64,000 nt of DNA from Echinostoma caproni (taxonomy: Eukaryota; Platyhelminthes; Trematoda; Plagiorchiida; Echinostomatidae). Each line of letters begins with the position of its first letter. Position 1 is the first letter of the stretch. The stretch spans positions 1 through 64,000 of the forward strand of contig UZAN01040246.1 of the NCBI GenBank assembly GCA_900618425.1, given 5' to 3'. The position numbers and the translations under genes are program-made. Positions 10,813 through 21,282 of the stretch are shown here, in pieces. The notes under the pieces are model-generated. The model did no database searches, was not told the DNA's origin, and was given only the letters and a program-made list of their open reading frames with translations.

Positions 10813-11043
10813 TTATGAGCAGTGGTTTGTGATCCGAGTAAACGTGCGTGANGACTCCTCCAGCGCATACACAATTGCAAGCGTTTCTTTCCTAACCCGG
10901 GCGTATCTTTGCCCACAATCAGTCATTTTCCTACTCCAGTAATTCAATGGACGATCATTTTGAAAGAGTACAACAACTAAGCCAAATTGACTACTGACAC
11001 ATTGTATGCACAGAGGTGCATTGGGATCGAAATAAGCCAGCAT
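10813..11043 (-). pseudogene. Gypsy RNase H domain
   Basis: The minus strand reads LAYFDPNAPLCIQC, GLVVVLFQNDRPLNYWSR and ETLAIVYALEE. This is the RNase H fold region that follows the reverse transcriptase, recognised by the YFDP start, the R.L.Y.S..M motif and the K/RE.LAI..AL motif. An N at 10,852 lies within it. The expected Asp of the family's C.AS/D.S position is replaced in the CIQCVSSQFG stretch, so catalysis is doubtful. Confidence 0.82.
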
Positions 11044-11049
11044 TGGGGC

Positions 11050-12020
11050 TTTCGCAATGAGTTGGTTGACGCGATCGAAAGCCCCCTGTTGTTATTATAT
11101 CCTCCTTTATGTGCCTAACGTCGAATTGGCCGCATGAATTCCGCTGGTTCTGGTAGAAATCTGCTGAAATAGTTTATCATTCGGCTGAATCTTTATATGT
11201 ATTTCGGGCATTTCTACAACCGCTTTTACCTTTTTTGGGTGGGGTTTGACCCCTTCGCTGGTGAGTGTGTGAACGTGAAAGCTGACCTCCGATTGACAAA
11301 AGCTTGCTTTGTTTCAGCTTGAATCCGTCTGGCATGCAACTCTGTAAACCGCCTTCAAACCATCTTTTGTGTTCATCACTATCTTTACCAAAAATCAGAA
11401 TGTCGTCCGCCATGTATAATAAACCGGGTAAATCATCTACCGTTTGAAGGATTCGTTTCTGAAATATTTCACTTGATAGTTTCTAACCGAACGATAGACT
11501 TTTCCAACTATATCACCCAATTGACGTGCCAAAAATGGTCTTATAGCTTAATCTATCGTCCAGTTATAAACGTAAAAAGGCAGAGGCTAAATTCACTTTC
11601 GTGAGGTGTCGTTCATTAGCCAATTGCGGTAGTATATCGTCAAAAATGTGCAGGGGTGAAGTGCTCCCATCTTAAAGCCTTGTTTGACGGCTTCAGATCG
11701 ATACAAATTTTGAGCTCCCCAGACTTTTTCGTCACCACCACAGCCAGGCTTACCTAATCCGTTGTTACATCGACTTTTATCAAAACGCACTTTGCAATAC
11801 GTTCATTCACTTCAAGCGAAAATTTGTCTCGAATTGCAAGTGGGACCCGCCGAGTTGGTACAACCATGTGCTCGGCTGCTTCGTTTATATGAAGTGTGAC
11901 CATTCTTGGCAACATTCCCAGTGTTCCATCGAAAAGAGAGGCATATTTTTCAGGAAGTATTAATTACCTTTACATACGTGGTAAACAAATGAACCATAGT
12001 TAAACGATACTAAACCAAAT
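11050..12020 (-). pseudogene. Gypsy reverse transcriptase
   Basis: Fragments in different frames give RLKPSNKALR-like and IDLKPSNKALR text (near 11,690), then MADDILIFGKDSDEH (11,413 downwards) followed by DGFKLKQSKLL. The first corresponds to the D.KPLN.AL motif of gypsy reverse transcriptases and the second to the catalytic Y/F-x-D-D box. In this copy the box reads MADD (11,402-11,413): both Asp are kept but the aromatic residue is gone. At least five frameshifts or stops separate the pieces. A putative regulatory region is not visible. Confidence 0.8.
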
Positions 12021-12093
12021 CCGTCGAAGGACTAGCATCCAACGATTGGAACATAACCAGGCTCCACCAAGACAAAACTCACAACATTCCGCT

Positions 12094-12321
12094 TTATGGA
12101 TTCTTCAGTGTAATGGTGGTGTTTCCTTTCGGCTCCATCTTGGCATCGTTCCACAAAAGTGATTTCGTCTGCGTGGGGTCCAACGTGTAAGTGGGTAAGT
12201 AATTTCTGTGCACTGTGTTGACGCACGCACCAAAATCTAGATGGAATTTTACTTCCTCTTCATTCACCGGCATCTTTGCAAATACACCTTTCCGCTTGGC
12301 TGGTATTTGTGCACCAATCAC
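12094..12321 (-). pseudogene. Gypsy aspartic protease
   Basis: The ORF includes VNEEEVKFHLDFGACVNTV followed by LPTYTLDPTQTKSLL. Retropepsins of this family have a hydrophobic stretch, then D-T/S-G-A and a following N or S. Here the triad reads DFG (12,230-12,238), so the Thr/Ser needed for the active-site geometry is replaced by Phe. It lies between the zinc knuckle and reverse transcriptase, as expected. Confidence 0.75.
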
Positions 12322-12329
12322 GCGATCAG

Positions 12330-12480
12330 CTGCTTGGATGTGAGGTTCTGGAGTTGGTTCTTTCTTCTGGAAACACTTTACTACAAAATGATCACGCCTT
12401 TTACAGTTATCGCACTTTTTTTTCCCAAGCAGGGCAGTTACTTCTTTCCATCATATGCATGAGGCCACAGAAACGATAAT
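12330..12480 (-). pseudogene. Gypsy gag zinc knuckles
   Basis: With a one-base shift at an A-run near 12,415 the minus strand reads DYRFCGLMHMMERSNCPAW and then KCDNCKRRDHFVVKCFQKK. The second block is a CCHC knuckle (C-x2-C-x4-H-x4-C). The first is a degenerate knuckle of the C..CG..H......CPA type that precedes it in Mag-like elements. This nucleocapsid part binds the element RNA. Confidence 0.78.
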
Positions 12481-12825
12481 CAGCTGTTGGTTGTGTAGCA
12501 TTTTCAGTGGCGATTTTGCATAATCCATAATCCTCCGTTGTGGTTAGAGTCTACATATGTTTCTCAACTGATTCCTCAATCTGACATATGTCGCCGTATT
12601 GTTTAAATATCAGCTTGGGAATATTTTGGGAGGCGCTTCCCCACAGCAGAATCCCGTAAACCAACGACAATTCGGGACCTTATTAGACTTTCTTCTAGAC
12701 AGACACAAAATTCACGGACGGGCCAGTGACTTTAGGAATAACACAAAATCACTGAGGGACTCAGCATTCTGCTGCCTCTGGTTGAAAATTAATCGTTCGT
12801 AAGTCTCGTTAGATTCACCAAGACA

Positions 12826-13130
12826 TTACCGCTCCATCTTCGAAATCACCACCTGCCAATCTGCACCATCTTCACCTGGACTGCACGTGAATCCATTAAT
12901 GACGCCCAGAGTAACCGGACCCATAGTGTGACGGAATAAAGTTAACTGGATTCGCTGTGCATTTCTGTCAGTGTACGACAGTTTGCATACTGCCACATTC
13001 GCCACATTCTCCATTTGTCAGCCCATTGCCCTGTCTCCTTCACAGCCAGATACGCCGGCTGGTGGATCTGCACTCGACTATTCAGTCTGCCCAACTTGGG
13101 GAATTTCGCATCAGTTTCCACTGCCACCAT
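12826..13130 (-). pseudogene. Gypsy gag N-terminal region
   Basis: Two overlapping frames on the minus strand hold VETDAKFPKLGRLNSR and later RIQLTLFRHTMGPVTLGVIN, ending near VVISKMER. From there the gag remnant continues in broken frames with SNETYERLIFNQRQQNAESL and SDFVLFLKSLA, the style of a capsid segment (NE.YER..F..R.Q...ES...F...L..L). The most likely start is the ATG at 13,130, just inside the LTR-like repeat. Confidence 0.7.
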
Positions 13131-13345
13131 GTGAAAAAGTCGGTCTTTCAGGAAGTGTTCAATATATTTTTAAGTGCACCGGACACAAATCACATTTGGA
13201 GGGGACCCACAGGCGTTCAAATATAAACTTGAGCCAATCAGATTGTCCTGTTTGAAAAACAAAAGTCTTATACGGACCAACCATAAAAACACAATTGATG
13301 CAAAAAGACAAACGATCAATCCAAATAACGCATTCCAACAAGACA
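13130..13345 (-). repeat. LTR-like repeat, 5' side of the gypsy element
   Basis: Direct repeat of 8,830-9,062 in the same orientation (see that entry for shared blocks). It lies immediately upstream of gag on the minus strand, as a 5' LTR should. The similarity fades beyond 13,345, so the LTR may extend further but cannot be traced. Confidence 0.58.
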
Positions 13346-13594
13346 CCACTCAAACTAAATATTTTGGCCTCAACACCTCCATTGAGCCACACACATCTAT
13401 ATATACACAGACAAGCAGCAAAGCCTTCCAGTTTGTGTGCATATTACATGATTTCCCGATGCCTAAATAATCACAAAAAATCTAAAATACGAAATAAGAA
13501 AAACTCCGCTCTAACGCTCCCAATAAACATTGTTAGAGACTTATCCTGTCTGTTTTGATATTCTGAAATTTATGGTGTTTATATGATCGCAGCT

Positions 13595-13657
13595 NNNNNN
13601 NNNNNNNNNNNNNNNNNNNNNNNNNNNNNNNNNNNNNNNNNNNNNNNNNNNNNNNNN
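13595..13657. other. Assembly gap (63 N)
   Basis: Run of N with no sequence information. It lies just outside the 5' LTR-like repeat, so the outer LTR border may be inside it. Confidence 0.99.
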
Positions 13658-13854
13658 GTTTTGTATACAGACTACAAAACGTAAAATGGAAAGCTCACAA
13701 ACACTGGGAAGCTGTTTCAACCTGATTGGGTTTCACCAGTGGTGTGAATCCACCCATCCCAATGGGTGTGGAACCCTGGCCGTGCAATACGCTCATGTAA
13801 ATGAGCATGCTATATCGTGTATGGATTGAATGAAAAAAGGTCTTATCGGCTATC

Positions 13855-13930
13855 AGGTGGTCAAGTGGATGATGTGCTTGTACTCGGCCTGTGATGTCCC
13901 AGGGTTTGATTCTCAGCTGGATCAATTAAT
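13855..13930 (+). mobile_element. tRNA-derived SINE head (family A, copy 1)
   Basis: TGGTCAAGTGG (13,858-13,868) is a full match to the Pol III A-box consensus. GGTTTGATTCT (13,903-13,913) is a B-box with two differences. The spacing of about 34 bases is that of a tRNA. Between and after the boxes, GCTTGTACTC and TTTGATTCTCAGCTGG match the minus-strand SINE at 62,640-62,800 closely. The body beyond 13,930 is not recognisably shared. Confidence 0.58.
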
Positions 13931-13934
13931 TTGA

Positions 13935-16575
13935 GCTGCAGAGGAGACGCAATCAGTTTCAAACTTCTCAATTTATGCTTTATTTTCCCAGCAAGAGATG
14001 AAATTCAACTTTAACATAAGAAGAGATATGGTGCTTGTTTGAGAGAAAATCTGGGCAAATGCTGACTAAAAGAGATTGATCAAGGTTAAGTCCCGAATTT
14101 ATCAAACAATTCATTGTTGTTCATAATGAAGAACAAATAAAAGCAGTTCCGGATGAACCAAATATGGATGCCAGAGAACGAAAACCCGCTTAGATTGAGA
14201 CCAAATTACGTTCGACAACCTGACCTGGAGCACAGCACACTGGCCTATCACGTGGCAGCGATAGTTAATGTGTACGACGTTTTATGTCACAGGATTGTAA
14301 TTTGAGGATTTCATTAATTGAATGACTTTGCAATTATACGCTGATCATATTGTGCTTAGATGTAACTTCTGCCTTTAAGTGTTTGAGACGTAACCAGTAA
14401 ATTGGCACAAACCCAATTCTGTCTATGATACCGGTTACATTTCCTAGGAATTCAACGGGGATATCCAAAATGAAGTATTAGCAATAACAATGTTTCAATG
14501 TTTCCAAAAATGAGTTTTGAAGGATTGTAAATCATAACTGAAATTGATACGTGCAATTCATCAGGCGTAAAAGGATGCAACGTACGCTGAATTCCACGGT
14601 AATACAACCACATGCATTTACTTGAGAAGTTAAGAAATCTCGATCTGCCTCTGCATATTGTGTTTGTGTTGTTCCTTGGTTTTCCAAACATAACGCTTAT
14701 TGATAACTATGTGCGGAAAAGAGCCCGAAAAACTCATTTATCCCATTTGGTTTAGACGCTGTTTGATTTGACAAATTCAGTGGACGAATCCAAAATAAAT
14801 CTATCAAGATTGTTTAGAGTTTGTTTTGTTATGTCCAGCTTCGTTTAGGGCATGCGAGGTGGTAGCATCATGGTGCAAAACTTGTTACTCGGGCACGTCA
14901 TATTATCCATAAAAGTAGTTTGATCTACACTTTTCGACTCTTGACTCAAATTGGAAAGCAAATGACCACAACTGAACATGTCAGTTGCATACCGTACCGG
15001 AAACCCGATCAGAGAATTTCCTTACCCGCCAGCTGACTGACTGAAACCGGTTAAGCAAGCGAACTGGAAGTGATGCAAACGCCTCACGTGTAATCAATGC
15101 GAAGCTTGCCGAAAATGTTTGCGTCCAATGCAAACTGATACGCCCACATATACGGAATACGGAGAAAGTAAACCTACTAGGAAGAACTGACTACATACAT
15201 TCCAAGTGGTGCTCGTTCGATCGCCTAATGAAGGCTTTCATCAATATTGCTATAACCCCCCTATGGAAACAGAGCAATTAGTTTCTATTGAATGATCCGC
15301 CTGCTAGACATTCACGATTGACTTCATTTGCGGGAGAGAATAATTTGCCTACTAGTTTAGTTCATCAGTCCATCATTCTCGTTTATTCAGTTAACCTTAT
15401 TTCGAATTGTTTTATTTTCTAATGGTAGAATGTGGAGAGGAAGTATATGTTATCAGTAATTCGACCGAGAGTGAGTTCATGCGCCGGACCACTCCTGGTA
15501 GTTAATCCGTTTGGCGGTAGGTATAAAACATTACGCTACAATCGTGAAGATTGGACACGTCAGTCGATGCACAGCTCCAGCGCAAACTTAATGGTCTCCT
15601 CCCAATTCCATTAACCTCATCCGTTCACGAAACTGACCACAATTAGGTTTCACGTTCGAGCCGGATTAATTTTACTGAAACATCGCGGTCGAGTACAAAT
15701 GAATGAACAAATGAAGGAGCTAGGGAATCAAAAACGGTTGTATACACACTACACACACACACATGCAGTCGAAAGCGCGAACAACATTCCCCTACTTTGT
15801 GTCTACCTGCATCTGTATGTGTGTCAGTGTAACCGTGTCTATCGTTCTGACCGTGCAGAATAGCATAGAAGCGAATGAGACTTAAAACGCATTCCAGTGC
15901 TGTGCTCCCGGTTCGTAATGGACGTATAACCCGAATCGCAGACGACATACGCCATCACAACGGAGATACTTGCTTTTAGAGAAAATGAACAGAACGGCAA
16001 AATAGAAGCATATTTACCGCGAGGTCATTGAACTGGAAATACAACAACCGGCAAAATATTTTTTTCTGGTCCAGTGAAATGCGTTTTAATAGTTTTTCAG
16101 AAAATATCCAAGACAACCATTGGAAAATTCTAATTCCGATTCAGACAAAACCTTGTAAAATTTACTTTCCGGAAAGACAATTTCAAGGAAACCTATTGCC
16201 TCTACTTTTCATATACTCTGTCAAGCTAACCACCTTTGCTTTCATTATGTTTTTCTTTCTATATTTTTTCCGAAGAAATGTTACTTAAGTCAAACTAAGG
16301 GTGAACTGTGTCCGTCAAAACATTAAATTCTTTGTAAATAAAAACACATTTCAGGATTCGAAACAGTGAATTCCCTGGATGGTGTCGTTTTTTAGCTTTC
16401 TTGGGCCTACTTCGACAATCGATCATAATGTTAAACCAACCAACTACTTATGACTCGGTTTATCCTGATATATTATTCTTTTTTATTTATAATGATCACC
16501 GGATATGATGCAGTAAACCGGGTTCGCTTTTGTGTTCTGCGTTCGAACTGCTTTTGGTAAAAAATGCTTCTCTTA
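13935..16575. other. Unannotated stretch
   Basis: I see no recognisable gene or repeat here. The short ORFs at 14.45-14.69 kb and 15.4-15.95 kb have no family motif and contain low-complexity CA repeats (near 15,750). Confidence 0.45.
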
Positions 16576-16580
16576 TGATT

Positions 16581-16950
16581 GTAGTAGTAGTAGTAGTAGT
16601 AGTAGTAGCACGCCATTCGGAATGCAAACCACGCAATAGGAATCACCGGACACGAATCAAGGATTAGATGTCACGGACTGGATTGCGGAAGCACTGGACC
16701 ACAATGGTACGAGCTTGCAATATCCCAGGTGAACGAGACGCGAGGAAAAGGCCACAGGACTGGCAGTAAGTAGTTCGTTTATTGAAAGAAATTAAGGTGA
16801 TTAAATAATATGTACAAAGGGAGATTATTGGCTATCTGGGCTTCCACCAGTTGGATTTCAGTACTGTCTGCATAATTCTACCTCTGTCTGCACTGCCTCG
16901 AATTGGGTGGCACGATCCAATCAGAAGCCATGCTCGTGTCACTGACGTCA
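16581..16950 (-). repeat. Dispersed repeat R1, copy 1, with (GTA)n end
   Basis: One of four copies (also 25,288-25,655, 49,497-49,850 and 53,346-53,585). On the minus strand the order is GGTGGCACG-like start, a body with CTTTCAATAAACGAACTAC, CCTGTGGCC, TTTTCCTCGCGTCTCG, and finally a CTA/TAC triplet repeat. The triplet tract here is 28 bases (16,581-16,608 on plus). An AATAAA signal (16,778-16,783) is kept on the minus strand in three of the four copies. This suggests the 3' end of a retroelement transcribed on the minus strand and ending in a simple repeat, as RTE-type LINEs do, but no coding region adjoins any copy. Confidence 0.72.
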
Positions 16951-16999
16951 TCTTTCAAATTTGATTAATCGCAAGTGCCCAGAAACTGTAACGCGCCGC

Positions 17000-18400
17000 T
17001 CCAGGGTAGGCGTCATCACGTAGGCCTGGATGACCACAGTTTCATACCATGTTCGTGATTTTTTATTGTTCATTGGTTCCATAGTGCCCATTTTTCATCA
17101 GTTTCATTGATTCCGCATTTTTCATCGGATCTGGTACAGGTTCCAGTTCTGCTGGTGACCGTGACCGTTGGTTTAAAGGTCAAGTCAAGAAACACTGTAG
17201 GAACACATTAGTTGAAATCTCAGCATTTCAAAAATCTAAACATTGAGATCATGGATATATACCTGTCTAAAACAATAAAAATCGGAAATGATTCGCATTG
17301 TGCTTCGAAAAACCTTTGAATGTAAAATTATTTGCTTTCGGTCAAAACTAACTTGGAGAGGGGATGCTGCTGTTCTTGTGTGTGAATGTGTCAGAAACAG
17401 TGTGGAAGCGTGGAGCGCGTTCAGAGACGCGACACAGCTTTCACGATTTTAGCATGCGGAATATTTTTGTCATTGTGAGGAGTAACGTCGGAAAAAATGC
17501 GTAGAAATAGATAAAACAACGAAAATGATTTGACCAACACAGTTTATAGTAACCATCATTGAAGGAATCTGAGGAAAAGAATGTAACGTCTTTTCCCTCT
17601 CACACCGGCGAGGAAGATAGTTACAGAGTAATATAATGAATGCAGAACAATTTCAGCAATCACATCAGTAGGAGTGAGATTTTGGGAAATCGCTTTTTCC
17701 CAATACTTAATGCATGGAAAGACAGTCTGTGAAGTTTTATGTTACCGCTTTCATCTTGACTAACACAGAACAGATTATGAACGGGAGACACAACAGGGTA
17801 TTCAACACTCAAATGTGTAAAGATCCTGGCTGTTGGCAACAATATTGTGGAAATCATTCAAGAAATCAAAATAACGGGAAACTTTTTGAGGCTGAAAGAA
17901 ATTTTGCCACGCTTGCTGATATTAATCTCCGAAGACTGAGATAAACAAAAATATCAGGATTATCTTGGTGGTGGAGAGAACTGTTTAGACGAGATGTCTG
18001 CACTCAATCAAAATAGTTTTATGGAATGAGAAGATTCCAAATTCGACAGTACAAAATGAATAGCATCGTTGAATTAAGTATATGAGATCCTACAAGAAAA
18101 GTGCTCGATCAAAGCAGTCGAAAATCTAAACCCCACCTCATAGATGTTGAATGAGTATTCCAAGATCAAGAGAACTACCGGTTCGGAATATTCGGTCTTC
18201 CTAATCCACTTCGCCGAAATGACAGAAAACAAATACGCTAGATGCTAACATTTATTTTAATCTCCTTATTTGTAGCAAACGTAAAGCCATCCGGTCTTTA
18301 CACAACAACGTTTTGATAACTACAGCAGTTCAACGGACAATAGAACTTTAGCTAACCACTTTGCTAATGCATGTTGGGTCGAACTGATCATGCTCAGAGT
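17000..18400. other. Unannotated stretch upstream of the PLE reverse transcriptase
   Basis: No recognisable motif. The N-terminal part of the PLE would be expected here, but the short ORFs (for example 17,714-17,944) show no family signature. Confidence 0.4.
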
Positions 18401-18408
18401 GGGTCGTA

Positions 18409-19385
18409 ATGGAACGTCTTTTATGTGCAGCTTCGGAAAACCGTATATCTGTGGTGCTTGTACCGATGAGAGATTCGACTGCTCAAAGCAGTGTCAAAGA
18501 CAGCTTTGAGATGAGTAAACATCTGACCCATAGAAATATCCAACAAAAACAGATGTTTAAACAGAATGTCAAATCCCTATTCATAAATTTTCAGCTGCAT
18601 GAGACTGTCGGGATTATTTATAAGACAACTGAGGAAGAGAAATTGCAAGCCAGGTTACCCATCAGTGAATTATCACCACTGCTACTTTTATGCACGTCAG
18701 AAGTTAGATTTTCGTTCCTTAGACAAGGATATCGGCAGATAGATGGGGTTTCCCTTGGTAGTCCGCTTGGACTGATTCTTGTAGATATTTACCTTAGTCA
18801 CCTAGAAGACAAGCTTGGAGAAGGTACTTCAAAACTAGGTCTATACTGTCGTTATGTTGATGACGTTATCGTTTTAAGCCAAATTAAGGAAGACGGGAAA
18901 TTTCCGTTTCATTGACTCAACACCATTCACCCCAATATCAAGCTAACCCGTCACAATGAAAAGGACGATCGCATCGAGTTTCTAGATATAAACATTAATC
19001 GTCGGCCAGATGAATAAATTAAAAGATCTGTCTTCTGGAAGAACACATGGTCTGGGTAATATTTGCATTTCACGAGATTCGTCTCTGTGGTCATCAAGCG
19101 CGTGAACTGTGCTCAGAGGGCCTTTTAAAAGAAGTTCTCTACGCAAACGGATATCCATTTGCATTCATCTGCAAACATTGCAAAGCAACACCAGAAGTAG
19201 AAAAACCAATAGCTGCTCCTAACGTGAAAGCTCTTTTGAAGTTATCATACAAAGGCGATGACGTGAATGAACTCTACCGTCAAGTGTGCCTACTACGCAG
19301 TTAACCCGATCATTGCCTTCACTAACACCCGGATACCAACGACATCGCCGAAAGAACCATTGCCCCCCTACGCCAAATCAAAATG
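18409..19385 (+). pseudogene. Penelope-like element reverse transcriptase
   Basis: The ORF (18,409-18,915) contains KSLFINFQLHETVGIIY, then FRQGYRQIDGVSLGSPLG-type text (YRQIDGVSLGSPLGLILVDI) and YCRYVDDVIVL. The YRQ.DG....SPLG...AD/VDI and RYVDD boxes are diagnostic of PLE reverse transcriptases, and the catalytic YVDD at 18,853-18,864 is intact. After a stop at 18,913 the same frame continues with HPNIKLTRHNEKDDRIEFLD. A frameshift near 19,045 leads to KEVLYANGYPFAFICKHC and then SPKEPLPPYAKSKCI at about 19,376, the linker that precedes GIY-YIG. The endonuclease domain itself is missing. It would synthesise cDNA from the element RNA. Stops and shifts make this copy inactive. Confidence 0.85.
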
Positions 19386-19517
19386 CATTTAGAGCAAACA
19401 GTTTGGCGAAACAACTGTTTTTCAATAATTCCTTCTCAAGCCGTTGACAGATTACTTAGGTAACATTAGAAAACAGACTACACAGTTAGACATCACCAAT
19501 CATGGGTAAGAGCTTGT

Positions 19518-19556
19518 CATAGTCAACTGGCATTTATCATTTGATTGGTTTAACTA
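19518..19556 (+). repeat. Perfect 39-bp inverted repeat, left arm
   Basis: The segment starting CATAGTCAACTGGCATTTAT is the exact reverse complement of 19,824-19,862. Similarity stops abruptly outside the arms and fades inside them. No target-site duplication is evident. The arms frame a PLE tail. Confidence 0.92.
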
Positions 19557-19568
19557 AGTTGCCGTGCC

Positions 19569-19770
19569 GTCCTAGCCCATTTAGTCGACAGTGGACATCA
19601 AGTAAATCCGGACGTGGCCTTCAGAGTTGTTTATCGTGTCCCCCACACTAAGTGCATGGGTGTTCAACAGCGCACCCTAGCAATAGCCGAAGCGATCGGG
19701 GTAAGAAAGTTGACCCCTGACCTCTGCGTTCAAAAGCGTATGGTTTAGTCACTCCAAATTCCATGGCCCG
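19569..19770 (+). pseudogene. Penelope-like element C-terminal tail (copy C)
   Basis: Reads VLAHLVDSGHQVNPDVAFR, VVYRVPHTK, RTLAIAEAIGVRKL, TPDLCVQKRMV, a stop, and SLQIPWP. This is the same tail as copies A, B and D. The GIY-YIG domain that should precede it (about 60-80 codons) is absent and is replaced by the left inverted-repeat arm. The tail shares the strand of the reverse transcriptase 200 bases upstream, so it may belong to the same element after an internal rearrangement. Confidence 0.75.
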
Positions 19771-19823
19771 TTATCGATCGGTCCCGAGTGTGTCTGCCGT
19801 CCAGTCACCCTGATGCCGTAATT

Positions 19824-19862
19824 TAGTTAAACCAATCAAATGATAAATGCCAGTTGACTATG
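19824..19862 (+). repeat. Perfect 39-bp inverted repeat, right arm
   Basis: Reverse complement of 19,518-19,556 over all 39 bases (begins TAGTTAAACCAATCAAATGA). See the left arm. Confidence 0.92.
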
Positions 19863-19869
19863 TCAATTA

Positions 19870-20810
19870 GGTCTAACCGATTTTATTAGTAACCCCAAAC
19901 TAGAAGATATGTCAACCTTCATCTGTGAAAAGTATGACTTCCGCAAATGCCTTTAAATAGTAGCAGTTACCGAAAAACTCCCTTATCAGTGCAAAACATT
20001 TTGCAATATCCAGTTTGGTGTGTGCAGGAGAACATCAACAAAGCACTCAGTAGTTACTTCCCTTCTAACTCGTCAGGCGGGACGAATATTTACTTCTTTT
20101 GACAGGTAAAGCGAAATTCATTAGAAAACTAGCTCAGTAGACCAGCTTTCACCATACACTGAAGTACTCATTGGCCACCAGTGAGATAAACTTATTGCCA
20201 AATGGACGGGCGACACCGTTTGAGTGTGTTGGTAAAATCAATACATGCTCTGCTTTGTTGGGTGTGCCATAACGGCTTTATATCATGTGGCCTCAGCTTC
20301 ACGTTAAATCGATCCATTATTTTCCAAACGAAGGCGTGAGGAAAAAAAGGCTAATCATCCCGGACTATGCTTCACATTGGTTGTGTGCAACTCTTCTCTG
20401 CTGCAATCGAATACAACCAACGTATTGCTTTGATATCATCGGTTTTTCTTTCGCGGCTTTTGTCTTAGTGGAGAAATTTCGTTGAATATGGAATATGGAA
20501 TTGGACTTATGTTTATATCAAAGCACTTCCACAAGACACTAACTGAATCATCGGATATATGTGCCTCTCGATTAAGTTCCCTCTAGGCTTCAATTATATG
20601 CCAAAAACGTTCCATTGTTTCATCCGCTTAAGGTATGGTGACAAAAACGCTTATTGAACGAGCCGCACACCTCATGGTCCACTTTTGAAGATCAGCTTGT
20701 ATGTTTCTTGGACTATGCTTTAGTTTTCACTACTGTAGGTAGTACTTTGTAGTAGCCAAGTATTTTATCAATTTACTTAACTTGAAATATTTTCACTGAA
20801 TTGCTTATTT
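19870..20810. other. Unannotated stretch
   Basis: The plus strand here has some long stop-free segments (for example EDMSTFICEKYDFRKCL near 19,905) of the sort found in PLE N-terminal regions, but no decisive motif. I do not assign it. Confidence 0.35.
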
Positions 20811-20819
20811 ACTGTACTT

Positions 20820-21087
20820 TGAGTGAAAAGAGACAAACAACTTAGAATCTGAGCTGTAATTATTGTGAGATGCTTGGCTCGTGTGTGCAGCAAAATGTCC
20901 CCCGTGAACGGATACACCAGACAACCGCAGGTGGGCCGAGTCTAGGTGTGGGCTGGAACCGCTGAAAGACAGGAGGTTCTCCGTGGAGAGGACGAGTCGA
21001 CAATCTGGAAGGGAGGAAAATACAGACACCATGAACCAAAAGGCCCAGTGAGACATGAATGCGACTCACACTCAAACGGAACAGCAA
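20820..21087 (-). repeat. Dispersed repeat R2, copy 2
   Basis: On the minus strand: CCGTTTGAGTGTGAGTCGCA, GGGCCTTTTGGTTCATGG, a T/C-rich tract ending CCAG, CTCTCCACGGAG, and ACTCGGCCCACCTGCGG. The first, third and later blocks are shared with 1,425-1,760. The CCTTTTGGTTCA block is shared with 55,500-55,790. Family unknown. Confidence 0.6.
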
Positions 21088-21282
21088 GTTGACAAAGTCG
21101 TTACACTATCGAACTACGACAAATTTTCGCAGCGCTCAAGGTCACACTAATTCAAACGCTGATAGAAGTGAACCAAGAACATAGAAGTGGGAGATGAAAG
21201 CAGGAATGAATATACTTTACCCAAAGCCATCAATATGCAAGTATGACATAGGAGACTGAAATGTATTTCCAAAATCAGAGTG

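Larger units (their letters stand above)
9480..13130 (-). mobile_element. Ty3/gypsy LTR retrotransposon, decayed (K02A2.6/Mag-like)
   Basis: Reading the minus strand from high to low coordinates gives the canonical gag-protease-reverse transcriptase-RNase H-integrase order of Ty3/gypsy elements. Each domain is described separately. The element is about 3.7 kb between LTR-like repeats and has many stops and frameshifts, some at homopolymers (for example the A-run near 12,415). Style of the RNase H block (YFDPN, QNDRPLNYWSRKMTDC) and of the integrase (KCEICRQFDQRQTKEP) matches K02A2.6-like invertebrate elements. The active sites of protease, reverse transcriptase and integrase are all altered, so it cannot move by itself. 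Confidence 0.85.

Noticed and set aside
13737..13780. Short palindrome ACCCATCCCAATGGGT
   Set aside because: Too short and isolated to support a terminator or operator in a eukaryotic non-coding context.
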